From Pogonophryne albipinna (lineage: Eukaryota > Chordata > Actinopteri > Perciformes > Artedidraconidae), in contig CM053244.1 of the NCBI GenBank assembly GCA_028583405.1, positions 2,093,607 through 2,157,606 on the forward strand: 64,000 nucleotides of DNA, in the 5' to 3' direction. The notes beneath the pieces are model-generated. The model did not search any database and was not told the DNA's origin. It saw nothing but the letters and a program-made list of their open reading frames with translations. Numbering within the stretch: position 1 is the first letter of the stretch; each line of letters begins with the position of its first letter. Below are positions 50,390 through 63,770 of the stretch, piece by piece. The position numbers and the translations under genes are program-made.

Positions 50390-52028
50390 TCATATCAGCT
50401 TTTCATTTTCTTCTGGTCCCTCGGAGAAAATGGTGAGGCAGTTGTGTCCTTCAGGTATGTCCTTTCCTAACAGAAATGACAAACATCAAACATATGACAT
50501 TATTTCAGAGTAAGTATGTTATTTATGAAAGAAGTGTGTTTGTTTATTAAGCGGCTGTAGAAATAATATTTATTTTTATTTTAATGTGTTTTTTTAATTC
50601 ATCACTTTGTACTACAAAGATAATCAGATTATGAATGAACAGTCTGCAGTTAATCAAAATTAAAATATATGTTATTATTAAATAATATTCAACTGTTATC
50701 AGAACTTAGTGTCATGCTGTTCGGTTGTCTCACTGCAAGAACCACTTTTACAGACAATATGTAGAGACAAATGGTAGCAATTCTCACAATGTAAAATAAT
50801 AATTGCCTTAAATACATTGAAATGTGAAAGCTGATTATAGTTGTTACTTTATCTATTTAAACCAGAACGTTTCTTGATTCTTTGTACAGTATGAAAGGAG
50901 TCTTTGTACCTTTGAGTCCATGCTGAAGTTCACTGATGTTCGGAATAGGTCTGTGTCTCATGTTCAGCATCCTCTGGTCTGTCTGCATCACCTGGAAACT
51001 TTAAACAAACAGATATAAGTAACAATGTGTTGGTCACAGACTTTTTTTACAAGCAAATGTCAGATGGCAGATGTGATAATCTTTTTGTTATCCTTAAAAA
51101 AAGTGCTGGATATCAAAGCCCTTACTGTATCTTATCAGTTGGATTGTGTATTATTGTATAGTTGGGGTCCTTTTTATTTTACTGTTATTTTGGAATCGTT
51201 TTTCATGAAACAGTCAATTTAAATATGTGTCCTATGCCATATTCACATTAATTTGTAACACACACGTAAGGGTAAAAGACAAACATCTTTAACAAATGTA
51301 ATGCAATGAATAAGCTTAATTGTCACAGAAGCACACATAACGTCATATCTAATATTTAAACAAATCATTTCCTTGTCCCTAAAGCATTGACTGAGCTATT
51401 TTTCGTCCTCAAATGCCGGCATTAAGTTACATGTTCACGTTCTGCTGCCACAATAAGTCGGTTTCTCCAGTGTAATGATAATGCTTAGTAAGTATTGGTA
51501 ATAATATTAATAAAAACAACAACGTTTGGGTTCGTTCGTTTAATATGATGAACGTTAACCAGTAAGCTTCAATAATCAACTCCAGCTCAACAAACCATAT
51601 TGCAATATCTACGTTAACGTTATTTCTGGAACCAACTGGAAATGTGAGATTCATATTTTTAAGATACACAGATCTTATAGTGAGGTTAATCTCATACAGT
51701 ACTCTGCTCCTCACCACTAATGTGACGCTAGCTGTCTGCATTGTCGAGCATAGCTATTTTAAATTAACAATAACAATGCATACAGTTACCTAACTAGCAA
51801 ACTAACTAATGTACAAGCATGACCTTATTTTACCAACCTCACCGAGAAGCCTTTTGTTCTACAGTATAATCCTTCTTAATGTTTTACACTTCTCTATTAT
51901 GTTTTAACTTGTATGCTACGGATAGCATCGTTAGCACAGATGTAGCTTTGTCTCGCTCGTTAGCTGAATAAAAAGACAAGTAAGAAATAAAGTGCTTGAA
52001 TTTCACTTACCGAATAAACTGCATTCAT
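50390..52028 (-). CDS. Candidate 3-exon small gene (58 codons), unknown product
   Basis: On the minus strand, ATG at 52028 opens an 18-base coding exon (MNAVYS) ending in a consensus donor (TTCG|GTAAGTG). Exon 2 is 50910-50991 after a pyrimidine-rich acceptor (GTTTCCAG) with donor AAAG|GTAC. Exon 3 is 50390-50466 after acceptor TTTCTGTTAG. The three join in frame to 177 bases including TGA, with residues such as LNMRHRPIPNISELQHGLK and a C terminus rich in Glu. A poly(A) signal AATAAA lies at 50072-50077. I do not recognise the protein. No transmembrane segment or signal peptide is evident. It may be a host gene, a non-coding transcript or chance splicing. Confidence 0.35.
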
Positions 52029-52170
52029 GGACGGTCTGTTTGAACCGCAGAGCCATAAGATAAGTGCGATATTTCAATGAAGAATACTCCACCAGGCATC
52101 AACACAACAAACACGTCCAAGTAGCAGCCTGGAGCTAATGAAGCTAACGGGGCTAGCAAAGAGACGGTTA

Positions 52171-52722
52171 CGGCCCCTACACACGGCGGCGTGCGTTGAC
52201 TCTTCAACGCTTCTGCCCATTCACTTTGAATGGGGTGACGTCACATTTCGCCGAACTGCATTGTGGGAGCAAAGCGTAGCTTCTCTCGCGGTACTCGCTG
52301 CAAAAGTAGAGCAATGTTCTACTTTTGACCTTCGACGGAGGCGTCAGCCAATCAAATCCCGCTTATGCAAATCTGTCAGTACAAGCTCTAGCCAATCAAA
52401 TCATGTATGCTGGGAGAGCCAGACCGCAGTTCATTTCCTCATATGCCAAAAAATGGAGGATAAAATAATCGTAGCAGTAGGGAATCACCCGGTGCTTTAT
52501 GATCAGTCCCTGTTCACCTACCGGGATACAAACCGGAGGAGCCAGGCATGGAGGGAGGTGGCAGAGACAGTGGGTGAAACAGGTAGGTTTTCGCCTGTTT
52601 GTGGAGTTTATATCCAGTGTACTTCGTTTGAATGGACAGCTAGCAGGCATAGACAGTATTTAGCCAGCATGGAATGTTGCGTAAAATAGCACCATAGACA
52701 TTAATGTCATAAATGTTCATCA
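52171..52722 (+). mobile_element. PIF-Harbinger fragment, second copy
   Basis: Preceded by TTA, starts CGGCCCCTACACACGGC and follows the copy at 35393 (CCCATTCACTTTGAATGGGGTGACG block) for about 550 bases. The right end is missing because a LINE begins at about 52729. Confidence 0.75.
52453..52582 (+). pseudogene. MADF-domain exon of Harbinger
   Basis: ATG at 52453, then IIVAVGNHPVLYDQ, TYRDTNRRSQAWREVAETVG, ending at donor ACAG|GTAGGT. The pattern (V-x-HPxLYD...Y-x-D-x2-R...AWxxVAxxVG) is the first two helices of a MADF domain, the second protein of PIF-Harbinger elements, which helps bind the ends. Only this exon is present. Confidence 0.8.
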
Positions 52723-52728
52723 TGGTAA

Positions 52729-53590
52729 TGCTCTTTTCTAAAGCTAAAAAGACACCAGAGCCTGTTTTAGATATTGTAACTATGCAAGGAATAAAACTTA
52801 AAGTGGTTACCTGTTACAAATATCTTGGTATCTGGCTTGATGATTGTCTCACTTTTAAACGTCATGTCAATAACCTGCTTAGAAAGCTGAGGGTTAGGCT
52901 AGGTTTCTTCTACAGGAACAAGTCCTGTTTCTCGCTTGAGGCCAGGAAAAGGCTCTGTGACCTTTTTACCTGTGCTGGACTATGGTGATTTGATGTATAT
53001 GAATGCACCTGCCAATTGCCTGGTCAAGTTAGATGCTGCGTATCACAGTGCACTGAGATTTGTGACAAACTGTAAAGCATTAACCCATCACTGTAACCTG
53101 TATGCAAGGGCTGGTTTGCTTTCACTAACTGTACGGAGGCTCAGTCACTGGTACATTTTTATATACAAAGCCATGTTAGGGAAACTTCCATCTTATATCT
53201 GCTCCCTGATCTCACGGAAAATTGTAAGTGGCTACTGCCTGAGATCGAATGCTGTGGTTTTATTAAATGTGCCAACTGCTAGGACTGTCTTTGGGAAGAC
53301 AGCTTTTAGATGCGCAGCTCCTCTGTCTTGGAATAGTCTGCAAATTAAATGGAAACTGAACAATCTGGTGCCACTAAATGTTTTTAAAGCTCGGTTGGAT
53401 GCTAGTCAATCGGAAGCTATTGGTACCTGTTTATGTGGATAATTATGTAAATGATGCTGTATGATGTCCTTTTGTTGTTCTATTTATGTTTTTATGTTTC
53501 ATGTGGAACTACTTGAGCAGGTCTCCCTTGAAAAAGAGATCAATGATCTCAATGGGATTTATCTGTATAAATAAAGGTTTGAAATGAAAT
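52729..53590 (+). pseudogene. CR1/L2/Rex1-like LINE, reverse-transcriptase C terminus and tail
   Basis: The frame carries KYLGIWLDDCLTFKRHV, then after a one-base shift near 52970 continues LPVLDYGDLMYMNAP, AYHSALRFVTNCK, LYARAGLLSL and APLSWNSLQ, the thumb and C-terminal region of CR1/L2-group LINEs. The 3' end has CAATGATCTCAATGGGATTT, ATAAATAAAGG and a GAAATGAAAT-type tail. 5' truncation inside the polymerase is typical. It has cut off the Harbinger copy on its left. Confidence 0.85.
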
Positions 53591-53701
53591 GAAATAAGGT
53601 GTGTATCAAGTTGAAATATTATATTTACTTTTATATTATATTTATTATATAATTTGTTGAATTTGAAGAGTCTTCCTTTTAATTTTTTTTGTCTTGTGTA
53701 G

Positions 53702-54674
53702 AGATGGGTGCACGTGTTTCGGGATGAAGATCTCAAGGTGGCCATCTACACCAACAATGGGGTGGAAAGACAAAATGAAACCCTAAAGCATTCTCATCTT
53801 GAAGGTTATAAGAACTGCAGCCTCAGTGAAATGCTCACTGTGTTGGTAACTGACTTCCTACCAAGGACATATCGGAAGTGAGCTAAAAAAGTATTACTAT
53901 GATTATACATATATATACATACATACACAAACACACACACACATTTTTATATATATATAAATGTAATGTTCGATAGCTTTGTTTCGAACATATTTGTTTG
54001 ATGTTGTTCATTGTTACATATGTTTCTGAGACAATTGTATTATCAAATACCATATCTACAGAGAAAGCAAACGGTCACAGAGAGACTTCTAAGATATTGT
54101 TCTCTTCTCTTATTGAAGGTACATTGAACTCAACGTCAAGTACTCCTCATTCTACAGAAGGTACAATGAGAACATGCCAAAGTTCTTAAAAGACAGACCA
54201 AGAAGTGTAGCAGACCATGTGATGTCAAGGCTTACACAAGCCCAGTTTTATGAGGCGAATGACGTTGTTGCAAAGGGCAAGGGCAATGGCATGTTCCATG
54301 TCAAAAGCCAAAGTCATCCTTGCACACAGCACCACATCAACTTTGGTGAAAGTATCATCATGCCATCGTGCACCTGCAAAGACTGGGCAAAGCACAAGTT
54401 GCCCTGCAAGCACTTCTGTGCTGTTTTTAATCATGTGCATCAATGGGGTTGGGAGAAACTGGCATCTAATTACAGGGATAACCCCCTCTTCTCCCTGGAT
54501 AATGCATGTCTGGGACAGACTTCTTGTGAGAGGGATGGCAGCGGCAGATCAGACATCACAGATCATACATATACACCGGTATCAGTGGAATTGCAGTCAC
54601 CATGTAACGCTTTGTCCGAAAGGAAAAGACCAAGAAGGGAATGTGCCAGTCTCTTGCGTGAGATTACTGACTAA
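53702..54674 (+). pseudogene. MULE-like transposase C-terminal exons with SWIM zinc finger
   Basis: Exon 1 (53702-53877, after acceptor GTCTTGTGTAG) reads RWVHVFRDEDLKVAIYTNN followed by GVERQNETLK, resembling the end of the MULE DDE domain where the final catalytic Glu lies in an N-x2-E-x3-N helix. Donor GA|GTGAGC and acceptor ATTGAAG join in frame (TYRK/YIELN) to exon 2 at 54119. Exon 2 has PSCTCKDWAKHKLPCKHFCA, a SWIM finger (CxCx10CxH) as in ZSWIM and Mutator-type transposases. The frame stops at 54672; a shifted frame continues the protein to about 54900. The front of the DDE domain was not found upstream. Confidence 0.7.
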
Positions 54675-54925
54675 CATACCATCTGCAAGATGAAGATTAC
54701 CTTAAAACGTTAACTGACCAACTGACGGAGATCTTGGAAGATGTGAAGCTACACACTCCACATGATCAGAGCCTTCCTCTGACGTTCACACCTAAGAAAA
54801 GGAAGAAGGAGATGGCCAACCTACCTGTGAAAACCATGCCACAAAAGCACCCATTCACAAAAAGGGTAGGCTGCTTTGCAGAGGCTATGAGGTTGAACTT
54901 CTGGGTCAGCATGAATTTGAAATGA
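54675..54925 (+). pseudogene. Frameshifted tail of the MULE-like protein
   Basis: A different frame directly after the stop reads DEDYLKTLTDQLTEILEDVK, then a basic PKKRKKEMANLP stretch (a possible nuclear-localisation signal) and ends at a TGA. Codon use and position suggest it is the original C terminus, displaced by an indel near 54672. 54926-55359 is AT-rich and empty. Confidence 0.5.
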
Positions 54926-55367
54926 ACTTTGTAAAACATTTAACTGTTAACTTTAACTTCTTATTTATCCATACATATTTTGTATTCTATTTAATTACAA
55001 CTTGTATTGCAACAGTTTTACTTTAACTCTGTAAGGTTACATCATCCTTTTAGTCTTTTTATTTATCTTGTATTGCACATTGTTATTCTTACTTCCTATG
55101 TTAATGTACATCTTTTAATTGTATTTTATTATATCTTTGTTGTATTGCCCTCTTTTACTTTCACTTCTTGTTTCAACATAAATATTGTTATTTAAAATCA
55201 TATTGAACATTTCTGCTTTCATTTCTTGTTTGTTTTATATGTTTATATACATATGGTTATTTTATTTTGCATTGCCAATTTTTGATTTCACTTCCTATAG
55301 TTACATTCATCTTTTTATTATATTTATATTATCTTGAAATTCACACTTTTACTTCTTGTGTATATAT

Positions 55368-56345
55368 TAGGGGTGTAACGGTATCCGTATTCGTCCCGTA
55401 CCGTCACGGTTCGGACGTCACGGTTCGTCACATGCAGTCACACGACGAATACGCCTTTTTTTTACGAGTGGGAAAAAAGTCTGTCATTCAGGGCAGTATC
55501 CATTACACTATATATAATCCAGGGGGCGGTATTGTGCCTAAAAGCTGTTTGCCAGCCGCCCTTAAACAACAAATGAAGAACAAGAAGAAACACAACAACA
55601 AAACGAACAAAATACAAGAAGAAGAAAAGTTAGTATGGCGATTTCAGATAACACACAGGAGCTAGAACCCACCTGCTTCTTTTAAATCAGCTGTGTGGGA
55701 ACATTTCGGGTTCCCTGTGGACTACAATAACGATGACGTGTGCGAGTGGTGGATCGGACGAGGACGGTGTGTCGGCGTTGTTCGATAGTAGTGCAGTATG
55801 CTAATGGCAACACACGCCAAACATGCTAAATCATGTCAGAAGGCATCACCCAGATTTGCCAATCACCGGAGCCCGGCAAAAGAAAACAGCAGTTCAGCAG
55901 CTTATCCCCGCTGTTTTTAATGAACCAAAAGACATGAAAGCCGTGAGACCAAAATAAATAACGGAAGCTATTGGCATATGTTTTTCAACGACTTTGCGCT
56001 CTTGAAACACTTTCTTATTATTTATGATGTCATATTTTCAAGACATCCTTTTTAGTTTTACAGCTTGATGAAACCTTTTTGTTTGACATCAGCCATTATA
56101 GATAATATGGCCATCTGAGCTTTTATTATTTTATTATTTATTATTTAATTATTCAAAATGTCATAGTTCCTTATTTTTAAACTGAAACTTGCACTACTGT
56201 TAAAAAAATAAATAACAACAAACATGGAATTATGCATTTGGGACTTTTTTTTGCTTTTCCTTGTTGTACCGAACCCGTACCGAACCGTGACCCCCAAACC
56301 GAGGTACGAACCGAACCGTGACTTCTGTGAACCGTTACACCCCTA
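55368..56345. mobile_element. hAT element with BED-finger relic
   Basis: Ends TAGGGGTGTAACGG and CCGTTACACCCCTA, flanked by the perfect 8-base duplication GTATATAT (55360-55367, 56346-56353). At 55815-55930 the frame PNMLNHVRRHHPDLPITGAR then KTAVQQLIPAVFNEPK is the second half of a BED finger (Hx4-5H) and following linker of a ZBED/hAT transposase; it ends at a stop. Confidence 0.9.
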
Positions 56346-56806
56346 GTATATATACATTTAGCTATGTATTAAGTATGTTATTTTGTTTGTTCTAAAATTG
56401 AGCAACTGTCACAAAACAACATTTCCTCCACAGGATAATGAAATGATTCTGATTTAACTTCGATGATAAAATACTGGTCAGATATCCACCAGATCTTTTA
56501 ATGATTTTTGTCTCTCTTGGAGAAATGTAATCGCAACATCCAATAAAAAAGTTCAAAACACAAATACACAACCGAAAATAATACATTTAATACTATAATA
56601 TAAAGAGATGGACGAATTAATTTCAATAAACATGTGAAAACAAAATCATACAGGTTTTAAGGAGTTTATTTGTGTGAAGATGGCAGCAGCCAGTAAAGTA
56701 AAGGGCGTCGTCTCTTGTCCTCGGTGGCAGATTACGTCACTTCCGCCTAAAACCCAGGAGGTATACGATCTAGCACTAACTGCAAAGAGACCACTAGCAG
56801 TTTGGT

Positions 56807-57467
56807 ACTTCCGTTTCATTACAATGACTTCCGTTACAGCAAGAATCCCCCTCACACACACATAGGTGAAACACATGCACATTCCCTACTGAGAACCTTT
56901 CAGTAAAATGTTTTTCAGGAGTGTGTGTGTGTGAGGTTTTCAGTCGTGAATGTGAAAGTATTTCAGTAGTATGTGTGTGTGAGGTTAATTTTCAGTTGTG
57001 TGTGTGTGTGAGGTTAATTTTCAGTTGTGTGTGTGTGAGGTTAATTTTCAGTTGTGTGTGAGGTTAATTTTCAGTTGTGTTTGTGTGAGGTTAATTTTCA
57101 GTTGTGTTTGTGTGAGGTTAATTTTCAGTTGTGTGTGTGTGAGGTTAATTTTCAGTTGTATGTGTGTGAGGTTAATTTTCAGTAGTGTGTGTGTGTGTGA
57201 GGTGTTCAGTAGTGAATGTGAGTATTTCAGTACTGTGTGTGCAAGGCCAGATGTTTTCAGTAGTGTGTGTGCGAGGTGTTCAGTAGTGAATGTGAGAGTA
57301 CTTCAGTAGTGTGTGTGCAAGGCCAGATGTTTTCAGTAGTGTGTGTGCGAGGTGTTCAGTAGTGAATGTGAGAGTACTTCAGTAGTGTGTGTGCAAGGCC
57401 AGATGTTTTCAGTAGTGTGGGTGCAAGGTGAGTTTGAATGTTGGCCTACACGGCCCTTCATACATAT
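56807..57467. repeat. Right arm of the 12.5-kb inverted pair
   Basis: Complement of 44952-45471: ACTTCCGTTTCATTACAATG at the inner side, then many TTTTCAGTNGTGTGTGTGTGAGG units (eight or more around 56970-57190), GCAAGGCCAGATGTTTTCAG repeats, and TTGGCCTACACGGCCC at the outer side. The repeat number differs from the left arm. Confidence 0.85.
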
Positions 57468-57932
57468 CCCACTGATGGAGCCAACCATATCATCCACTGA
57501 TGTGACACCTGTAGTCAGGACCGACGTAAGCAGACTACAGTCACACGCACACACACACGCACACAAACACACACACACATTTCCATACTCAGACTCCCCT
57601 CTGAGCTGTGGTCACTGCTGTGTACGATGCGATGCAAAAATAATGATACAATTCAATATGGTACGACAGAGGATTTTGTTTTATTCCTTATATGCAGCAA
57701 ATCATAAATTAACAAAAAAGTGCCTTACATATTTGGTTCTCTCTAGTACATGCGCATCCCATCATGCTGTTTCTTTTTTACCTTCAAAAACTCTCCAGAG
57801 TAGGCTACAGTACAATTGTATAACACCTCACAGTTAAACAATGTAAGGATGCATTGCCCATGATTAACAATGTGCAAATAAAAGCTACCATAGTGCAATG
57901 CCCATACAACTGCTGACTGATGTGCTTAACAC
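57468..57932. other. No gene; short CA-rich tract
   Basis: A broken CA tract lies at 57541-57580, outside the right arm. The rest shows no coding or repeat ends. Confidence 0.4.
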
Positions 57933-58505
<573 letters not shown>

Positions 58506-59040
58506 TGCAGTCCAACAAGGTCTCTATGAGTCATGACTCAGACACGCTGACACTGTCTGCAAGTTAGAGGTCGTCTCAGTTTTGCTGACACAAGCTGACA
58601 CATTTGTGTCGGAACCAGATCAGGACCTGACTGGAAATGACTTTGCAATGTTTGGCCCCAGTTTACTGTTTTCACTAATTTCCTCTTTAGTTCAAGCTCA
58701 GGAAAAACCCAGCAACGTCTGACTCAACTCTAACTGTTAGGTTTGCTTTCAACAATATCCTACAGCCTTCTTCAAGGGATGGAACCTGTGCACCATAGAG
58801 TTTAAACACACTTTCCTATAATAGAGCATAATTGTATGGACTAAAATGCAGAATGACACCGGTTTGGTCAGGGTATTCCAGTTTGATTGTGCACACTGCT
58901 GGGCCTCACTATTTAGCTAAGTAGGTTCATGCCTGAACAAGTATTGAATTGCATTCTATGAATTATTTTATATCAAATGCAAATCTACAGAGAATCTGCA
59001 GTGAGATGTGAGTGGTGCCAGAGCAGATGTATCAGGTACA

Positions 59041-59516
59041 TTAAAGTGGACCTATCATGCTATATTTGAGAAATATATTGTAGGGCCATACCTATACAAA
59101 ACAGGTCTGTGAAGTTTGTTTTACAAAATACCAAACAGATCACCCATTGTAGCCATCCCTCATACTGCTCAAACCCCTCTTTTGAAGCCCTGTTAGAGAA
59201 ACGCGGATCTTGGGTCCTTAGCTTGAAAAAAAAGAAAGAAGAGGAGGCGGAGATACCGGAGATAAAATCAAATTCGGTTGTGATAAAACGCCATCCTGTT
59301 TAAACCATGTCAAGGATTATTTCTGAAATAGTATGGAGCTCAAATGCTTTTTCTGTATCCGCTCGTTGTACACCCGTTTTTAAAAGATTTGGGTACGAAG
59401 GAAAAGAGAGAGGGTTTTATTTTCTGACGCTGCGTGAGTTCCCCGACACACCGGGGACACATATTTATGTATAAAAGACATCACAAAGTGCATTTTGCAT
59501 GATAGGTCCCCTTTAA
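59041..59516. mobile_element. MITE with TTAAAGNGGACCTATCATGC ends
   Basis: Begins TTAAAGTGGACCTATCATGC and ends GCATGATAGGTCCCCTTTAA. About 476 bases, non-coding. The TTAA tips may be target sequence. Confidence 0.8.
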
Positions 59517-61113
59517 GTTAATGGATCAGCACTGAGAGCTTCCACACAATTATACAATCTAGCATGCACATCTGACTAGGGATGGGTATCGTTAAGGTTT
59601 TAACGGTACTACTACTTTTATCGATACCGCTTATCGGTCCGGTCTTTTAACGGTACTTTTATCGGTTCTTTTGGAGAAAAAAATAAGGTAAACTAACTAA
59701 ACAAATTGTGAACAAAACTAACATTGCTTTTTATTTAAATTAAGGCGAGACACGGCAGGCAAAAACATCGTTTTTCAAGTACTGGTCAATTTTGAGATTT
59801 TGTGCTATTTTGATTCTATAACATGTTTTCTTTCAGGCTTTTGGAAGGAAAACGTACAAAATACACATTTAAGTGTTTATTTTACTATAGTTTGTCTATT
59901 TGCGTCTGTAGATTTCTCCTAAATTCACCAAAAGTTAGCATTCTAACGTAACATAAAGTACCGCGGCCGCTGTGTGCACCATGTCAACAGAGATATCGCT
60001 GGAAAGCTGTGTCTCTCCTGCACAATCTCATCGGATCCAAATATGGTCATTTCCTTTGTATCAGCAACCAATCGTGAAAGCACAAAGGGGTCTTAAACCA
60101 AGAAACGAAATCTCATTGGCTGGTGTCAATTTCTGACAACGTGATTCGTTCAGATGCGTCACGTGGTGTGCTAAAACACTTCCTGGTTAGCTTTCCGCTC
60201 GAAATTGAAATCTCAAAATAGCAAAAGAACGGCGAAAAAAACGTTCACAGAGAAGACTACAACAATTGTCACTTGCACGAAGCAAGGTTATACAAAAAAC
60301 AAATGACCCCGAACATGAAATACCTTCACGGAGTGCGTCGAGGCGCAAGCTATCATCCAAAGAACAGGAGGGTTTAGCTAGCGCCTCACTGCAATCTTTA
60401 AAGGTCGTTTTCTCAAAATGAGTTTTTTCTCCTACTCTGAGTTCGAAATGTCAACTTCAGTAGCACGTAGATACACCAAACCTTCCAGTTATATTCCTAT
60501 CAATATTATGAAGGCTTTTACAGAAGGGTTTGTTCATATATCATTCATAGCCTGAATTATACAACATTTTATACCTAAAAACATGGCGAAAATGGATATT
60601 TTAGGGCTGTTGACAGTATTTTCTGATTTATGGAGTGATAAAGAGAGATATCCAATATCCCTTCTGTAAAAGCCTTAGATACTAATATGACTACAAAATG
60701 AAACAAGAATTTTGAACCTGGCTTTATCCAAAGTTCAGATTTCGATTCCTGAAATGTGTTAAAATATGTGCATATTTAATGAGATAATGGATAATTTGCC
60801 TATTTAAACATGCTATTTCAGAAAACTTGTAATACAAAAGACAATTGCCTTATTGTAAGTAATTAACTGGAGAAATTTCTAGCTGATACCTTTAAGTTAA
60901 AAAAATTACCCTATTCACCTGGGGTGTCTCGCCTTAAATACATAATATTTCACATCAAAAGAAACAACAACGTTTTAACAAATCGTATTAAATAATCTGA
61001 TGACAGAACTGTAAACAGAATAGTTGAAACTTTAACAAAATAAATAACTCAGTTACCTCTAATCATTAACCCATGTTTGTATAATGTAGTTAACTCTGTG
61101 TGTTGCTGCTAGC

Positions 61114-62075
61114 CATTGGCGGCGCCAGGGTATGGCTGGGGTAGGCTACACCCATACCAATAAATGGCTTAGCCCCACCATGAATAATGATGTTAAAGTA
61201 AGCAAAATAAAGTCCGCCAACTCGCGGAGTAAATTGCACAGACAGCAGTTAGTCAGATTGATTTCAGTAGCCACTTGTCTGGAAATACCGAAGACCAGAA
61301 ACGGTTTTGAAAACTTTTGTCACGTAGTGATCGTCTTCTCAATAGAACATCTTTGATGATGTCTTCTGGCCAATCAGAATCAAGATAACGGCGTGGTGTT
61401 GTTGCAGGAAGTCCCGACGGAGAATACTTTTGCGGTAGTACATCTCTATATACATCGATACAACATTACGTGTTGATAGAAATCAACACGTAATGAAATA
61501 AGACCCCACGGTTTGATGATTGATAGGTGTGTGGGCTGTCTTTCATTTTGACACAGCACAATGGGGGCTATCCACCCTGTAAAGTAATTCACAGCCTCTT
61601 CCCTCTTCTCTCAGTGAGGAGCAGCAGGTTCAGCTTTCAGAACAAAGTAACAAAAAACTAAAATGGCATTCATTTTTTTAAATATGTCGTGTAGTAATAG
61701 ATGTATTTATTTGTCTTCTCAAGAGAGTACCAGAATGTGTATTTTATGTTAGTATTTCAAAAAATCTGCTGGGGGAGAATCCCCCTGTAGGGGTTGGGTT
61801 TTCAGCATGTCATCTCTTTCACCTGTGGGGAAATTGCAGGATTGGCTCCAGGTCGCCCTTTTTATTTACCAAGACAAATGTGCCTTTTTATTTCATACAG
61901 TTCAATTTGGATTGAGACAGGGAAATAATCTAAACCTCACACGTGGCGTTTCACTGTCAAGGGGGTCGATATAGCGTGTATGTAATTACATTGCAAATAC
62001 TGACTTGAGCCCCACCACTGTATGGGTTAGCCCTACCATAGATTACCCAACAAAAATACTCTGGCGCCGCCACTG
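61114..62075. mobile_element. hAT element nested in 59577-63012
   Basis: Ends CATTGGCGGCGCCAGGG and, on the complement, CAGTGGCGGCGCCAGAG, with perfect 8-base duplication CTGCTAGC (61106-61113, 62076-62083). Its left 450 bases also occur in the element at 42272-43340. No transposase domain. Confidence 0.92.
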
Positions 62076-62318
62076 CTGCTAGCATACATAACACCTGACG
62101 TGGAAACGTTACTCGTGGATGGGGCTACAAAGCTACTAGAAAGACAGTCGAACCCGGTGCATTTCTCCGTCTAAATGTGGTGCACTTTTGCTAAATGTTT
62201 AGACAAATTGCTCGTGTTACCGCCCTTACATGATAAACTCTTATTGCACTTTAGATAACGAGCATCGAGACGGGTAAAGTTTAACCACACCTCGGAGTGC
62301 GTTCTCTCCGCCATCTCC

Positions 62319-62760
<442 letters not shown>

Positions 62761-63261
62761 CCCCGCCCCCTCGCAAGCAGGCGGGGGAGAGAGATCGAAA
62801 ATACTCAAAATAATCATAGACGCATTTTGCAGTCTTTTTGCATATTAGAAACGGAGTTGGCGACACTAAAACTGCAATATAATGTTTGTGTAGCAATAAT
62901 ACACATTTTAGTACCGATAAAAAGACCGTTAACATTGGAGCTTAACGGCACCACAGTCTTATTAATTTAGCCCCGGGGCCCGTTTAATACCGGGGCTCGG
63001 TACCCATCCCTACATCTGACATAGCTGCCCTTTCCCCTTTGTAATAAGTCCTCAGTAATGTGTTTTCAAAGTATTGGAGTCTAACGTATAGACATACTGT
63101 ATGTAATATGTGTGTTAAGCGTTTATGCTCACAGATGATTATTTTGTCAATTGTTCAATCATGCTTATTCTTACTTGACTGTGAAACATTTAAACAGCCT
63201 ACACTATGGACTCCTTTAACCATAGGTGGATTGTGAGACAATGGGCCTCTTTGATTTAGGA

Positions 63262-63770
63262 CAGGGATGGGCAAATGGCGGGCCGCATGCGGCCCCCACC
63301 TCCTCTTTGTGCGGCCCTCAGATTAATTTATAAACAACGTAATTAATAAAAAATAAAAAAAAGAAGTTTTTACTTGTAGTACTGATACCGTCCACTAGAC
63401 AACTAGTTACGTCGCGAGCTGCGTAGATGATTTCAAATACCGCGATATAATCTGTGACGCATTTGTGTGTATTGTGTTTGTTTCCCGGGGAAACCCTCAC
63501 AAGAAACACCGGCTGTTGTTATGCCTGCTGTGACGTTAAGTTGCCTCTTGTAATTATGCCTTTACAATCTTAAAAGTTGTTTTTATCATCTGAATTTGGC
63601 AAAACAAGTTTAATATTCTTAAAACCAAGACTTTGTTTATTTGAAATCAGATGAAAACAAACTGTCACGGACCCTTCCGTGTTATCTATGATTACTACGC
63701 TTTTCATTCATAATTTCAGCGGGAGGGAGGGGGAGTGGTGCTGAGGAACAGCAGAGTGCGGGCTGACAGG
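63262..63770 (-). mobile_element. hAT end followed by leader module copy D
   Basis: 63262 starts CAGGGATGGGCAAATGGCGG, a hAT end of the CAGGGGTGGGCAAAC type. From 63462 to 63770 the sequence matches the complement of the hAT leader module (GTTTCCCGGGGAAA, CTTTGTTTATTTGAAA, CATAATTTCAGCGGGAGGG). The element probably continues beyond 63770 but nothing recognisable follows to 64000. Confidence 0.6.

Noticed and set aside
56674..56865. Plus-strand frame MAAASKVKGVVSCPRW... near the right inverted arm
   Set aside because: It runs into the repeat arm and matches no known domain; the start context is tempting but there is no splice or conservation evidence.
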